64,000 nt of DNA from an uncultured Bartonella sp. (GTDB lineage: Bacteria > Pseudomonadota > Alphaproteobacteria > Rhizobiales > Rhizobiaceae). Location: assembly GCA_946478665.1 (NCBI GenBank), contig CAMLCZ010000008.1, positions 19,211 to 83,210 on the forward strand, written 5' to 3'. How positions within the stretch are numbered: the first letter of the stretch is position 1; the number at the start of each line of letters is the position of its first letter. A program made the translations under genes and the position numbers. Positions 37,962 to 46,542 of this stretch are shown in pieces. The notes beneath the pieces are model-generated. The model worked only from the letters and a program-made list of their open reading frames with translations. It was not told the DNA's origin and did no database searches.

Positions 37962-38504
37962 TTATGCCAGTACCCAACGAACTGGTATCCCTCTGAATAT
38001 TTGATCATTGATCATTAAATTCCCGACCATAATAATCATTCCCAAAGTAAAACCGATTCCACCATTGATCAATTTTGGTGTTGGTACTGGGTCACGAACG
38101 ATTGGTCCATCATTATTGCGTTGAAGCCTTACAAAATATAGGATGAAGCATAGGAATTCTATAAGTTGTAAAATGGAAGCAGATTTTTCGCCAAAGCCAT
38201 CGCGTGCGCGGCATATAGCAAGATACATAGCAATAAAAGAGTATATAAATACTGGTATTGTTTCTATTATTCCAACCAATTGGGATGGCTTAACATCTAT
38301 TTTACATAGAAAACTAATAAGAACATAGCTAACGATTGTAAAGAATAATGAATTTAATCCATGCAAAACTAGAAATGGCGACCGTGAAAGTGTTTTCTGA
38401 TTACGATTTACAATATATGCTAATATTGCACCTAATATATAAGCAATAATATATTGCGTTATCGTAATAGATATGCCACGCAATACATAATTATATTCCA
38501 ACAT
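37962..38504 (-). CDS. Integral membrane protein, copy B of a tandem pair
   Basis: A 180-aa protein with four or five hydrophobic helices. It is clearly paralogous to the product of 38922-39425: shared landmarks are ILGAILAYIVNRNQKTLSR, MYLAICRARDGFGEKSAS and IVRDPVPTPKLINGGIGF. The RARD-FG-KSA turn before a hydrophobic helix faintly recalls the RRLHD region of DUF805 proteins, but I would not assign it. It lies 3' of a broken micropeptide gene in a duplicated two-gene unit. Function unknown. Confidence 0.65.
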   Translation of the reverse strand: MLEYNYVLRGISITITQYIIAYILGAILAYIVNRNQKTLSRSPFLVLHGLNSLFFTIVSYVLISFLCKIDVKPSQLVGIIETIPVFIYSFIAMYLAICRARDGFGEKSASILQLIEFLCFILYFVRLQRNNDGPIVRDPVPTPKLINGGIGFTLGMIIMVGNLMINDQIFRGIPVRWVLA

Positions 38505-38651
38505 AATAAATATACATCCTTTATTTTATCCAGATATAAAATAGAATTTTATACCAATAGTTGTTATTATTCTTCGTTGTTTGGAATTTTTTTAATCTTA
38601 ATTGAAAACTATATGCCCCCCAAACAGTCAGTCAATTTGTGGGTGGGGTAT

Positions 38652-38682
38652 AAAAATACCCTGCTTTGTTGTCAAGGCAGGG
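38652..38682 (-). terminator. Intrinsic terminator of duplicated unit, copy 2
   Basis: CCCTGCTTTG and CAAGGCAGGG pair around TTGT, and on the minus strand the stem is followed by ATTTTTA. It is identical in its stem to the hairpin at 39578-39601. Confidence 0.75.
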
Positions 38683-38707
38683 CACTAAGTTGAATTATTA
38701 AATTGGA

Positions 38708-38866
38708 TTAATGTTGTTCTACCGATAAACCATTTTCGTTGAGTTTCATTTCAACACCAGACGGTTTTAAATCCTGTTTTGCTTCCCTTTTATATGTGTA
38801 ATATCCTAACGCGGCAACGACAACAATCAGCGCTCTGACAATACCACAAAGAACATTTCTATCTGT
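38708..38866 (-). pseudogene. Start-less copy of the 52-aa membrane micropeptide gene
   Basis: Read on the minus strand this is an open 52-codon frame nearly identical to the intact gene at 39627-39785, but the initiator ATG has become ACA (codon at 38866-38864). An in-frame stop lies six codons upstream and no GTG or TTG start is available near the 5' end. An arginine also now interrupts the hydrophobic helix (CGIVRALIVVV). It is best read as a recently inactivated duplicate. Confidence 0.7.
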
Positions 38867-38921
38867 TAAATTAGTCCCTGCTTAAATTGCTAAAAAGGGA
38901 ATTTCGGTCATTCATCTTATT

Positions 38922-39425
38922 TTAAAAAACATTCAAATAGAGCAATACTTTGATAGGTAAAAACATAATTATTATTGTCAGAATAAAGCCTATCCAGCCA
39001 TTCATAAATTGTGGTGTTGGTATTGGGTCACGAATAATTTCCCCTTGATAATTATTTTCAACTCTGAAGGCCATTAACATCAAAGATAATACTGGTATCA
39101 ATATTAAAAAGGCGGCCGACTTTTGACCAAATGCATCGCGTGCACGAAATACAGCAAGATACATTGAAACAAAGACCCAAAAAAATAACGGTATAGCCAC
39201 AATTATCGCAGTAAACAGTGGTTGTTGTGCATTGATTATTTTTAACAATAAATCGGCTTTATACTCAAGAACATAAAAAACAATACAATTTACGGTATAT
39301 AAAAAGAAAAATGGGACTCTTTCTAGAGTTTTATGACTTCTATTCATCACATAACCTAGTATGGCTCCCAAAATACAAGCTAAAAATAATATAAATGCTG
39401 TATAAATATCATAATCAGTAATCAT
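38922..39425 (-). CDS. Integral membrane protein, copy A of a tandem pair
   Basis: A 167-aa protein with about five hydrophobic segments, paralogous to the product of 37962-38504. Shared stretches are CILGAILGYVMNRSHKTLER, MYLAVFRARDAFGQKSAA and IIRDPIPTPQFMNGWIGF. It lies 3' of the intact micropeptide gene, with a terminator between them. No family assigned; DUF805-like topology is only a weak impression. Confidence 0.65.
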   Translation of the reverse strand: MITDYDIYTAFILFLACILGAILGYVMNRSHKTLERVPFFFLYTVNCIVFYVLEYKADLLLKIINAQQPLFTAIIVAIPLFFWVFVSMYLAVFRARDAFGQKSAAFLILIPVLSLMLMAFRVENNYQGEIIRDPIPTPQFMNGWIGFILTIIIMFLPIKVLLYLNVF

Positions 39426-39570
39426 AAAACTTATTACAATCCTATTCCTTATTATTTATAATAAATACAATATTATACCAATTTCTATTAGTAATTTTTT
39501 TGGATTTTTTCTAATTTTGATTGAAAAATTCATGTTCCCTTAGCAGTCAATCAACTTGCGTTCGAGGTAT

Positions 39571-39601
39571 AAAAATACCCTGCTTTGTTGTCAAGGCAGG
39601 G
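39571..39601 (-). terminator. Intrinsic terminator of duplicated unit, copy 1
   Basis: The same CCCTGCTTTG/CAAGGCAGGG stem with TTGT loop lies at 39578-39601, followed on the minus strand by ATTTTT. It sits 26 bp after the micropeptide stop. Confidence 0.78.
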
Positions 39602-39626
39602 CACTAAGTTGAATTATTAAATTGGA

Positions 39627-39785
39627 TTAATGTTGTTCTACCGATAAACCATTTTCGTTGAGTTTCATTTCAACACCAGATGGTTTCAAATCCTGTTTTG
39701 CTTCCTTTTTATATGTGTAATATCCCAACGCAACAACAACAACAATCAGCGCTCCGATAATAACACAAAGAACATTTCTATCCAT
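39627..39785 (-). CDS. 52-aa single-pass membrane micropeptide
   Basis: Too short for most gene callers. ATG 39785 is preceded by AGGGAG at good spacing. The product starts MDRNVLCVIIGALIVVVVAL, one N-terminal helix, then a charged YKKEAKQDLK stretch and a tail GVEMKLNENGLSVEQH. Small proteins of this design (MDRN start, one helix, short tail) recur in related alphaproteobacteria with no known role. Conservation of the reading frame between the two copies supports real coding. It lies downstream of polA on the same strand, with its own terminator. Confidence 0.72.
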   Translation of the reverse strand: MDRNVLCVIIGALIVVVVALGYYTYKKEAKQDLKPSGVEMKLNENGLSVEQH

Positions 39786-39956
39786 TAAATTGCTCCCTGC
39801 TTATTTTACTAAAGGGGAATATGGAGCACTCTTTGTTATTTCAAGAGCTGCTGTTTGCCAGCTTGTATCCTTGCAGTTGACCTGTCGATAAGCAAACAAA
39901 GCCGACAACAGACAAGAAGATGGTCTGTTGTCTTTATTTCAGCCTCTTTTCTTTAT

Positions 39957-42893
39957 TTAATGCGCTTCATCCCAATTTTTGGCTGCTCGTGCATCAACTT
40001 TTAACGGAACGGATAAGGACACCGCCGGCATTGTTGCATTTTCCATAACGTTTTTAACAACGCTAATTGTTTTCTCGACTTCCTGTTCAGGCACTTCAAA
40101 TATTAATTCGTCATGCACTTGTAACAGCATTTTGGCTGAAAGTTTTTCGCTGTTTAATGCTGCATCCATTTTAATCATAGCACGCCGTATAATATCGGCG
40201 GCCGCCCCTTGAATAGGGGCATTTATTGCGGCACGCTCATTAAAGGCGCGAATTTGCGGATTTGACGCATTAATCTCTGGGTAATGCGCCCGTCTGCCAA
40301 AAATTGTTTCGACATAGCCATGTTCATGCGCAAATGCCTTGGTTTTTTCCATATAATCCTTAATGCCTGGGAAACGTTCAAAATAGGTGCGGATATATTG
40401 CCCAGCTTCTTCACGCGAAATCCCTAGCTGATTGGCAAGTCCAAATGCAGAAATACCATATATAATGCCAAAATTGATAGCTTTAGCCCGTCTTCTGACT
40501 TCAGAAGGCATACCTTCAACAGGGACACCAAACATTTCCGATGCTGTCATTGCATGAATATCAAGCCCATGGGCAAATGCATCTTTTAACGCCTTAATGT
40601 CAGCAACATGAGCCAGAACACGCAATTCAATTTGGCTATAATCTGCTGAAATTAGCATATTACCTGGGCCTGCAATAAAAGCAGCGCGGATTTTGCGTCC
40701 TTCAGGTGTTCTAACAGGTATATTTTGCAAATTTGGCTCTGATGACGCCAACCGCCCCGTTGATGTCGCTGCCATGGAATAATTGGTATGAACTCTTCCC
40801 GTACGTGGTAAAATATAATTGGGTAGTGCATCTGTATAGGTAGATTTTAGCTTGGTTAATTGGCGCCAATCGACAATCTTGCGCGGTAGCTCATGGCCTT
40901 CCGCCGCCAAATCCTCTAAAACCTGTGCAGATGTTGACCATTGACCTGTTTTGGTTTTCGAGCCACCCGGTAAACCCATTTTACCAAATAAAATTTCACC
41001 CAATTGCTTTGGCGAACCAATATTGAATTTTTCACCGGCCAGCGTGTAAATTTCATCTTCAATGGCTGCTGCTGATTGTGCCAACTCGCCAGACAAACGC
41101 GATAATAACTGTCGGTCAACCAAAATACCGCGTTCTTCCATTCGCGCAAGAACGTCAACCAATGGCCGCTCCAAACGTTCATAAACGCGGCTAATACCTT
41201 GTGCTATGAGTTGAGGTTTTAAAACTTGCCATAAGCGGAGTGTAACATCGGCATCTTCAGCCGCATAGGCAGTTGCTTGTGCGAGATCCACACTGGCAAA
41301 ACTTGTTGACGCTTTTCCGCTACCAACGACATCTTTATACGCTATTGGTTTATGACCTAACCAACGCTCTGACAGAGCATCCATACCATGCGTCAAAGTA
41401 CCGGCATCAAGCACATAAGATAATAGCATTGTATCATCAAACGATTGGATAGTAATGCCATGCTGCTTCATGACCAACCAATCATATTTCATATTTTGCG
41501 CTATTTTTAGAATAGCTGGATTTTCTAGAACTGGCTGCAAAAGAGCCAAAGCCACCTTAATCGGAATTTGCCCTTCAACGTGTCCGCCCCCCAATAAATC
41601 TTGCGTACCGGCTACGTGATTAAGTGGGACATAAGCCGCTTTGCCAGCCTGCAGGGCGATGGAAAAACCGACCAGCTCCGCCTGCATTGGATCAAGTGAC
41701 GTTGTTTCTGTATCAAAAGCAAAAAAGCCCTGATCCACCGCCAAATCAAGCCAATGTTTCAGTTCTTTCTCGTCAGTTATGGTTTGATATGCTGATACAT
41801 CTATTTTCTGCGCCAATGCTTCTGTTTTACGCTTTTCAGCAAGTTTTTGTGGCGTATCTATTTGGTCTGTTGTGTGCGAATCCGCATCTTGCTTTTCTTG
41901 CTGCGGAATACCATCAACATCCGATCCTGTGTCCAGATCTGGACCATGGGCTTCTTCACCCCATTCAACCTCAAGATTTGTCGGCTGAATAGCACTGGCA
42001 TCACAATCGGTTGCATCTGCAACACGACGGGTGAGTGTGTTAAATTCCATGGCCTTGAGAAAACCGACAAGCTGCGGCCCATTTGTAGGCTCCAACAACA
42101 ATCCATCCAGCCCGATTTCTAATGGTACATCCGTTTTTAATGTAACAAGCTCTCGGGCGATTTTTGTTTGGTCGGCATAGGCCTTGATATTTTCGCGTCG
42201 CTTTTGTTGTTTTATATCATCAACATGCGCAAGTAGATTATCCAAGCTCCCAAACTCTTCAATCAATTGCGCTGCTGTTTTCGGGCCGATACCTGGAACA
42301 CCGGGTACATTATCTGTTGAATCGCCAGTCAATGATTGCAGATCAATCATTTTTTCAGGCGGCACACCCCATTTTTCAATAACTTCGGCAATTCCAATCG
42401 GCCGATCTTTCATGCTGTCATACATACCCACCTGATCGGTTACCAACTGCATAAGATCTTTATCGGACGAAATTATTGTCGTTTTTGCACCATGCTGGCT
42501 CGCAAGAAAAGCGTAAGTGGCAATAATATCGTCGGCCTCGTAGCCTTCTTTTTCAATGCAAGGAACATTGAACGCCCGCGTGGCCTGCCGAATGAGGCTG
42601 AATTGCGGAATAAGATCTTCTGGTGGAGAGGGACGGTTTGCTTTATAGTCTGGATAGATTTTTTTTCTGAATGTATCAGAAGAATAATCGAAAATAACAG
42701 CAAAATGTGTTGGCACGACGCCGACAGCAGTGTCGCGTGCATCACAAAGGAGCTTCCACAACATATTGCAGAATCCGGCCAAGGCTCCGACTGGCAAGCC
42801 ATCTTTTTTACGCGTCAATGGTGGTAGAGCATGGTATGCTCGGAAAATGTAACTTGATCCATCGACCAAAAATAGGTGATCATTTTTCTGCAT
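39957..42893 (-). CDS. polA: DNA polymerase I
   Basis: Repair and Okazaki-fragment polymerase of 978 aa. The N-terminal 5'-nuclease domain is present (FLVDGSSYIFRAYHALPPL; helix-hairpin-helix LTGDSTDNVPGVPGIGPKTA). A proofreading domain has its DxE intact (FAFDTETTSLD). The polymerase domain has motif A SADYSQIELRVLAH, the O-helix RRRAKAINFGIIYG and motif C LLQVHDELIFEVP. ATG 42893 has AGGATTG upstream and gives the family start MQKNDHLFLVDG; the frame runs to 42935. An acidic insert (near residues 325-365) lies between the nuclease and exonuclease domains. Confidence 0.96.
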   Translation of the reverse strand: MQKNDHLFLVDGSSYIFRAYHALPPLTRKKDGLPVGALAGFCNMLWKLLCDARDTAVGVVPTHFAVIFDYSSDTFRKKIYPDYKANRPSPPEDLIPQFSLIRQATRAFNVPCIEKEGYEADDIIATYAFLASQHGAKTTIISSDKDLMQLVTDQVGMYDSMKDRPIGIAEVIEKWGVPPEKMIDLQSLTGDSTDNVPGVPGIGPKTAAQLIEEFGSLDNLLAHVDDIKQQKRRENIKAYADQTKIARELVTLKTDVPLEIGLDGLLLEPTNGPQLVGFLKAMEFNTLTRRVADATDCDASAIQPTNLEVEWGEEAHGPDLDTGSDVDGIPQQEKQDADSHTTDQIDTPQKLAEKRKTEALAQKIDVSAYQTITDEKELKHWLDLAVDQGFFAFDTETTSLDPMQAELVGFSIALQAGKAAYVPLNHVAGTQDLLGGGHVEGQIPIKVALALLQPVLENPAILKIAQNMKYDWLVMKQHGITIQSFDDTMLLSYVLDAGTLTHGMDALSERWLGHKPIAYKDVVGSGKASTSFASVDLAQATAYAAEDADVTLRLWQVLKPQLIAQGISRVYERLERPLVDVLARMEERGILVDRQLLSRLSGELAQSAAAIEDEIYTLAGEKFNIGSPKQLGEILFGKMGLPGGSKTKTGQWSTSAQVLEDLAAEGHELPRKIVDWRQLTKLKSTYTDALPNYILPRTGRVHTNYSMAATSTGRLASSEPNLQNIPVRTPEGRKIRAAFIAGPGNMLISADYSQIELRVLAHVADIKALKDAFAHGLDIHAMTASEMFGVPVEGMPSEVRRRAKAINFGIIYGISAFGLANQLGISREEAGQYIRTYFERFPGIKDYMEKTKAFAHEHGYVETIFGRRAHYPEINASNPQIRAFNERAAINAPIQGAAADIIRRAMIKMDAALNSEKLSAKMLLQVHDELIFEVPEQEVEKTISVVKNVMENATMPAVSLSVPLKVDARAAKNWDEAH

Positions 42894-43013
42894 CGTCAAT
42901 CCTGAAAGCCGAATCTTTAAACTTGTAGGTAACAAACTTAACTATTTTTTTGTGTTTGCGCTTATTTATTTATATTTTTGCAGCTTTGTTAAAAAATATT
43001 AATGTTGTTGCCC

Positions 43014-43044
43014 TTGAAATGCCATCTTTAAATTCTTTTATATA
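43014..43044 (+). promoter_or_regulatory. Candidate promoter of the small RNA
   Basis: TTGAAA (43014-43019) and TATATA (43039-43044) are separated by 19 bp, slightly long. Initiation would fall near 43050. Confidence 0.4.
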
Positions 43045-43050
43045 ACCCGT

Positions 43051-43194
43051 CGGCGAAAAGTCGATATCTCCGGTTGTTGGCTTTGTCCCCTGCCATATCC
43101 GGATGCAGCAGCCTCCTTTCCCTCTCCAGGCTGTTGCAAAGTGCAGTGATAAGACCGTTGTGGCATCCCCCTCTCCACAACGGTCTATTTTTTT
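43051..43194 (+). ncRNA. Candidate trans-acting sRNA, AbcR (alpha-r15)-like
   Basis: There is no coding frame here, but a promoter-like pair, a nested structure and a very strong terminator are present. CTTTG (about 43082) can pair with CAAAG (about 43136), enclosing CAGCCT/AGGCTG with a pyrimidine loop CCTTTCCCTCTCC; the terminator loop is CATCCCCCTCT. Exposed CU-rich loops able to pair with ribosome-binding sites are the design of AbcR sRNAs in rhizobia and Brucella, which repress ABC-transporter binding-protein mRNAs. An ABC binding-protein gene lies immediately downstream. The family assignment is an inference from structure style, not from alignment. Confidence 0.5.
43152..43194 (+). terminator. 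Strong intrinsic terminator of the sRNA candidate
   Basis: AGACCGTTGTGG and CCACAACGGTCT form a perfect 12-bp stem with an 11-nt C-rich loop, followed by A then T7. No protein gene ends upstream on this strand, so it points to a non-coding transcript. Confidence 0.92.
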
Positions 43195-43458
43195 GGCTCT
43201 CATTCAAGCAAGTTTTTTACGCTGGCCAGTTTATTCCATCCCAGTTTATTCCATCATTGTCTTTTTATACGTTTTTCTATCGTTTTTTCTTTCAATTTCT
43301 TGGCATCATTTTTTAAAAAACTTATAAAAAACGGTTTTCCTTTCTTATTCTTTTTAGCCTCTTTGTAATAACGAGAATCTGTATTAGAATAAGTTGTTCA
43401 ACAATATTATTGAACTAAAAATAAAAATTAATGACTTAAAAATAAGTAGGGGAATACC

Positions 43459-44295
43459 ATGAAATTTTTAGCAAAAAACTACATAAAAACAGGGATATAC
43501 TTTTGTTTTGGTTTTCTTTTTCTAAGTTTTCAGGCTTCTGCTGAATTGCTGGAAAAAGGGAAACTTTCCATTGGTTCCGATTTGACTTATCCACCCTATG
43601 CTTACATGAGCGACAATAAACCAGCCGGCTTCGATGTGGAATTTTCACAGTTGCTTGCAAAACAAATGGAGTTACAACCGAATTTTGTAGATACCCGTTT
43701 TTCCAGTCTAATTACTGGAATTAGGTCGTTCAAATTCGACATTATTGCCTCAGCTATGTTCATTTCAGAAGAACGAAGCAAAGTCCTCGATTTTATTCCT
43801 TATATAAAAACGGGCAATTCGATGATGGTTTTGAAGGAGTCTTCCTTCCAACCTGAAACAGAAAATGACTTATGCGGTAAAACAGTAGGCTCTATCCGCG
43901 GCGGTGCATGGGTTCCATCTCTGCGCGCGCTCTCAACCAGCTATTGCAGTAAAAATGGCAAAGCTCAGTTGACTGTCAACGAATATGATACGGATCCACA
44001 AGTCACACAGGCATTACGCTTAGGTACCATTGATGTGCAAATGTCTGATGCCAGCGTGATTGCAAGTGTCATGGAGCGGTTTCCTGGCCAATTTCAGGTA
44101 ACAAGCCATGAATTGATTTATCCGGTACTCATCGGAATTGGCGTTGGCAAAAACAATAAAGATATCAGCAAGCAAATTTCACAGGCTTTCGAGGCTATCC
44201 GGCAAAATGGAAGCTATGCCAAATTACTGGAAAAATATCACTTTTTTGCCCCTGATAAGAACGATATTGATGCTGCCATCAACAAGCTGAAATAA
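43459..44295 (+). CDS. Amino-acid-type ABC transporter substrate-binding protein
   Basis: A 278-aa periplasmic binding protein of family 3 (SBP_bac_3). The signal peptide ends near SFQASAELL. Conserved parts are LSIGSDLTYPPYAYMSDNKPAGFDVEFSQLLAKQM, the RFSSLITGIRSFKFDIIASAMFIS segment and the hinge-proximal TVGSIRGGAW. GTAGGGG precedes ATG 43459. It is followed after 23 bp by the fused permease/ATPase. The ligand is likely an amino acid or similar small cation, but the sequence does not say which. Confidence 0.88.
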   Translation: MKFLAKNYIKTGIYFCFGFLFLSFQASAELLEKGKLSIGSDLTYPPYAYMSDNKPAGFDVEFSQLLAKQMELQPNFVDTRFSSLITGIRSFKFDIIASAMFISEERSKVLDFIPYIKTGNSMMVLKESSFQPETENDLCGKTVGSIRGGAWVPSLRALSTSYCSKNGKAQLTVNEYDTDPQVTQALRLGTIDVQMSDASVIASVMERFPGQFQVTSHELIYPVLIGIGVGKNNKDISKQISQAFEAIRQNGSYAKLLEKYHFFAPDKNDIDAAINKLK

Positions 44296-44318
44296 ATCTG
44301 GCAAAGTGGAATGATACT

Positions 44319-45851
44319 ATGGCGTTCGATTGGTATTATACATTCGGCCTGCTTGTGGATTCAAATTTCTGGTTTGCAACATTATTGGTCATTGAACTGA
44401 GCGTTATGAGTTGGCTTATAGCGGCGACTATTGGCTTTATTCTTGCTCAGGCAAAATTGTCCGATAAAACATTTATTTCACTAGCGGCCAGTGGTTATAT
44501 CTGGTTTTTTCGCAGTTTACCCTTATTGGTTCTGCTAATATTTGTATCCTGCCTACCACAGATATTTCCTTCAACGCGCACGATACTATCAAGCGCGTTC
44601 ATTACTGGGCTCATTTCGCTTGTACTAAGCGAAGCGGCATATATGGCAGAAATCCACCGTGGGGGGCTGATATCGGTCCCCCCTGGACAAACTGAAGCGG
44701 CAAAGTCGCTTGGCATTAAATTTTTCGGATTACAAAGACTGATTATTGTTCCGCAAGCATTAAAAATATCTATGCCGACTTTGGCAAATGAATTTGTCAC
44801 GATCGTCAAGCTAACGTCGCTTGTTTCGGTCGTTTCATTGGCGGAAATTCTTGTCGTCGGCCAACGTCTTTACACGCAAAACTTTCTTGTTCTCGAAACA
44901 ATGGCAGCCGTGGCTTTTTATTACATTGCCATCGTCACGGTTTTTAGCGTGGCATTACGATGGATAGAAAAACGCAGTGATGTGCGTTTTAAATCGCAAA
45001 AAATTGGCACAATTGATGACGAAACAATTCGAAAACGCATTGGACAAAATCTGAAATTTCCGGATCTATCTCAACAAAATAACGCTGTTTTAGCGCTAGA
45101 CGCGCGTAAACTTTCAAAGTCTTATGGAACGCATAAAGTGCTATCCGATATAAACCTTGAAGTCAAAAATGGAGAGGTCATTTCAATTATCGGTCCTTCC
45201 GGTTCTGGAAAAACGACATTGATCCGTTTGCTCAACGGCTTGGAAAAAGCCAACCAAGGCGAAATTTTGCTACATGGCAAAAAGTTTATTCATGCCGAGC
45301 AAAAACCTTCCGGACATTCGACATTCTGGCAAGACCGCTCAATGATTGTTGACATCGGCATGGTTTTTCAGAGCTTCAATCTTTTTCACCATCGCACTGT
45401 GCTCGATAATGTATTGCTTGCTGCCCTTTATCATAAGCGGGGAACACGGGCGCAATTGACACCCTATGCCTATGCATATCTCGATAAAGTTGGCATGGCA
45501 CATCATGCTTTAAAATATCCTCACTAATTGTCTGGCGGTCAACAACAACGCGTTGCAATTGCCAGAACGATGATGATGCAACCGAAAATTATTCTTTTCG
45601 ATGAGCCAACATCTGCTCTTGATCCAGAAATGGTCGGCGAAGTGCTCGAAGTCATCAAAAAACTTGCACAGGCTGGCACGACTTTGGTGATCGTTACCCA
45701 CGAAATGAGGTTTGCTTTCGATATTTCCGACAGGATCATTTTTATGGAAAACGGTTCCATTATTTGTGACTCCACACCGGAAGTATTGTTGGGAGGATCA
45801 GTTTTGCGTGTCAAAAAATTCCTTCAAACCAGCGGTTTAATAACAGGATAA
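44319..45851 (+). pseudogene. Fused amino-acid ABC permease/ATP-binding protein with an in-frame TAA
   Basis: One continuous frame of 511 codons broken by a single TAA at 45525-45527. The N-terminal permease part (about residues 1-220) has membrane helices and the EAA loop GQTEAAKSLGIKFFGLQRLIIVPQAL. The ATPase part (about 260-510) has Walker A GPSGSGKTT, then HALKYPH-stop-LSGGQQQRVAIA, Walker B IILFDEPTSALD and VTHEM. The stop replaces the glutamine normally found before LSGGQQQ (CAA to TAA is one change), so everything after it, including signature and Walker B, would be lost. A TTG at 45528 has no ribosome-binding site. It is probably a recent nonsense mutation or a sequencing error. Confidence 0.82.
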
Positions 45852-45855
45852 AAAT

Positions 45856-46542
45856 ATGACCAAAGAATCCGCTTCTATCAGAATTAGTGCTGCGATACGT
45901 GAAGACATTTTTCGTGGGCAGCTTCTTTCCGGTACCAGCCTTATCGAAACAGAACTCACGGAAAAATACAAAGTTTCGCGCAATACATTGCGCGAAGCCT
46001 TCCAGTTGCTACATATGCAAGGCTTAGTCACACAGGAAAGAAACAAAAGTGTCCGCATACGGCGAATGACGCTCGCCGATATGAAAGATATTTTTGTTGT
46101 CCGGCGCCTTCTTGAACTCTCCGCGCTCGATCATCAGGAAGGCATCACCAATGAATGGCTTGATAAGATGAGACAGCTGATCGCTTGCGAAGAAAAAGCC
46201 GTTGCTTCTTCTCAGGCAAAAAGTATCGGAACCTATAGTCTTATTTTTCACCAGCATATTGTAGCGCTGCACAAAAGCGAACGCATTGATCAAATGTTTT
46301 CGACGATCATTCCTCAATTGCGTTTGATCTTCATTTCCGGTCCGCTTGAATTATCGTTTCAAACACAATGGGTGAAACGTGAATTCGAGATTTGGCAACT
46401 GTTATCGACCAATCAATTCGACAAAGCCAAACAAGCCTTGAGCGACTATCTCGATGACTCTGAAAAATATCTCATCACATCTTCAATTGATGATGAACAA
46501 CCACTTGAAAGCTTATTAATGGAGGTAAATTATGGCTTATAG
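45856..46542 (+). CDS. GntR-family transcriptional regulator (FCD/FadR type)
   Basis: A 228-aa regulator. The N-terminal winged helix (residues about 8-75, LIETELTEKYKVSRNTLREAFQLLHMQGLVTQ) is followed by an all-helical FCD ligand domain with metal-binding histidines (for example the HQHIVALHKSERI region). The gene starts 4 bp after the ABC gene and overlaps the DUF1989 gene by 11 bp, so all are one operon. It presumably senses the substrate of the pathway and controls this operon. Confidence 0.9.
   Translation: MTKESASIRISAAIREDIFRGQLLSGTSLIETELTEKYKVSRNTLREAFQLLHMQGLVTQERNKSVRIRRMTLADMKDIFVVRRLLELSALDHQEGITNEWLDKMRQLIACEEKAVASSQAKSIGTYSLIFHQHIVALHKSERIDQMFSTIIPQLRLIFISGPLELSFQTQWVKREFEIWQLLSTNQFDKAKQALSDYLDDSEKYLITSSIDDEQPLESLLMEVNYGL

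Larger units (their letters stand above)
38540..38870. repeat. Duplicated segment, copy 2 (partner about 39470-39790)
   Basis: The stretch from ATACCAATA through the terminator and micropeptide frame to AAGCAGGGA is repeated at about 39470-39790. Identity is highest across the terminator and micropeptide and lower in the A+T-rich lead-in. Together with the paralogous membrane genes this defines a tandem duplication with a period of about 920 bp. Confidence 0.8.

Noticed and set aside
45528..45851. Separate small ABC ATPase gene starting at TTG 45528
   Set aside because: It begins inside the signature motif, lacks Walker A and a ribosome-binding site, and is in frame with the preceding gene. 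It is the 3' part of the interrupted fusion gene.
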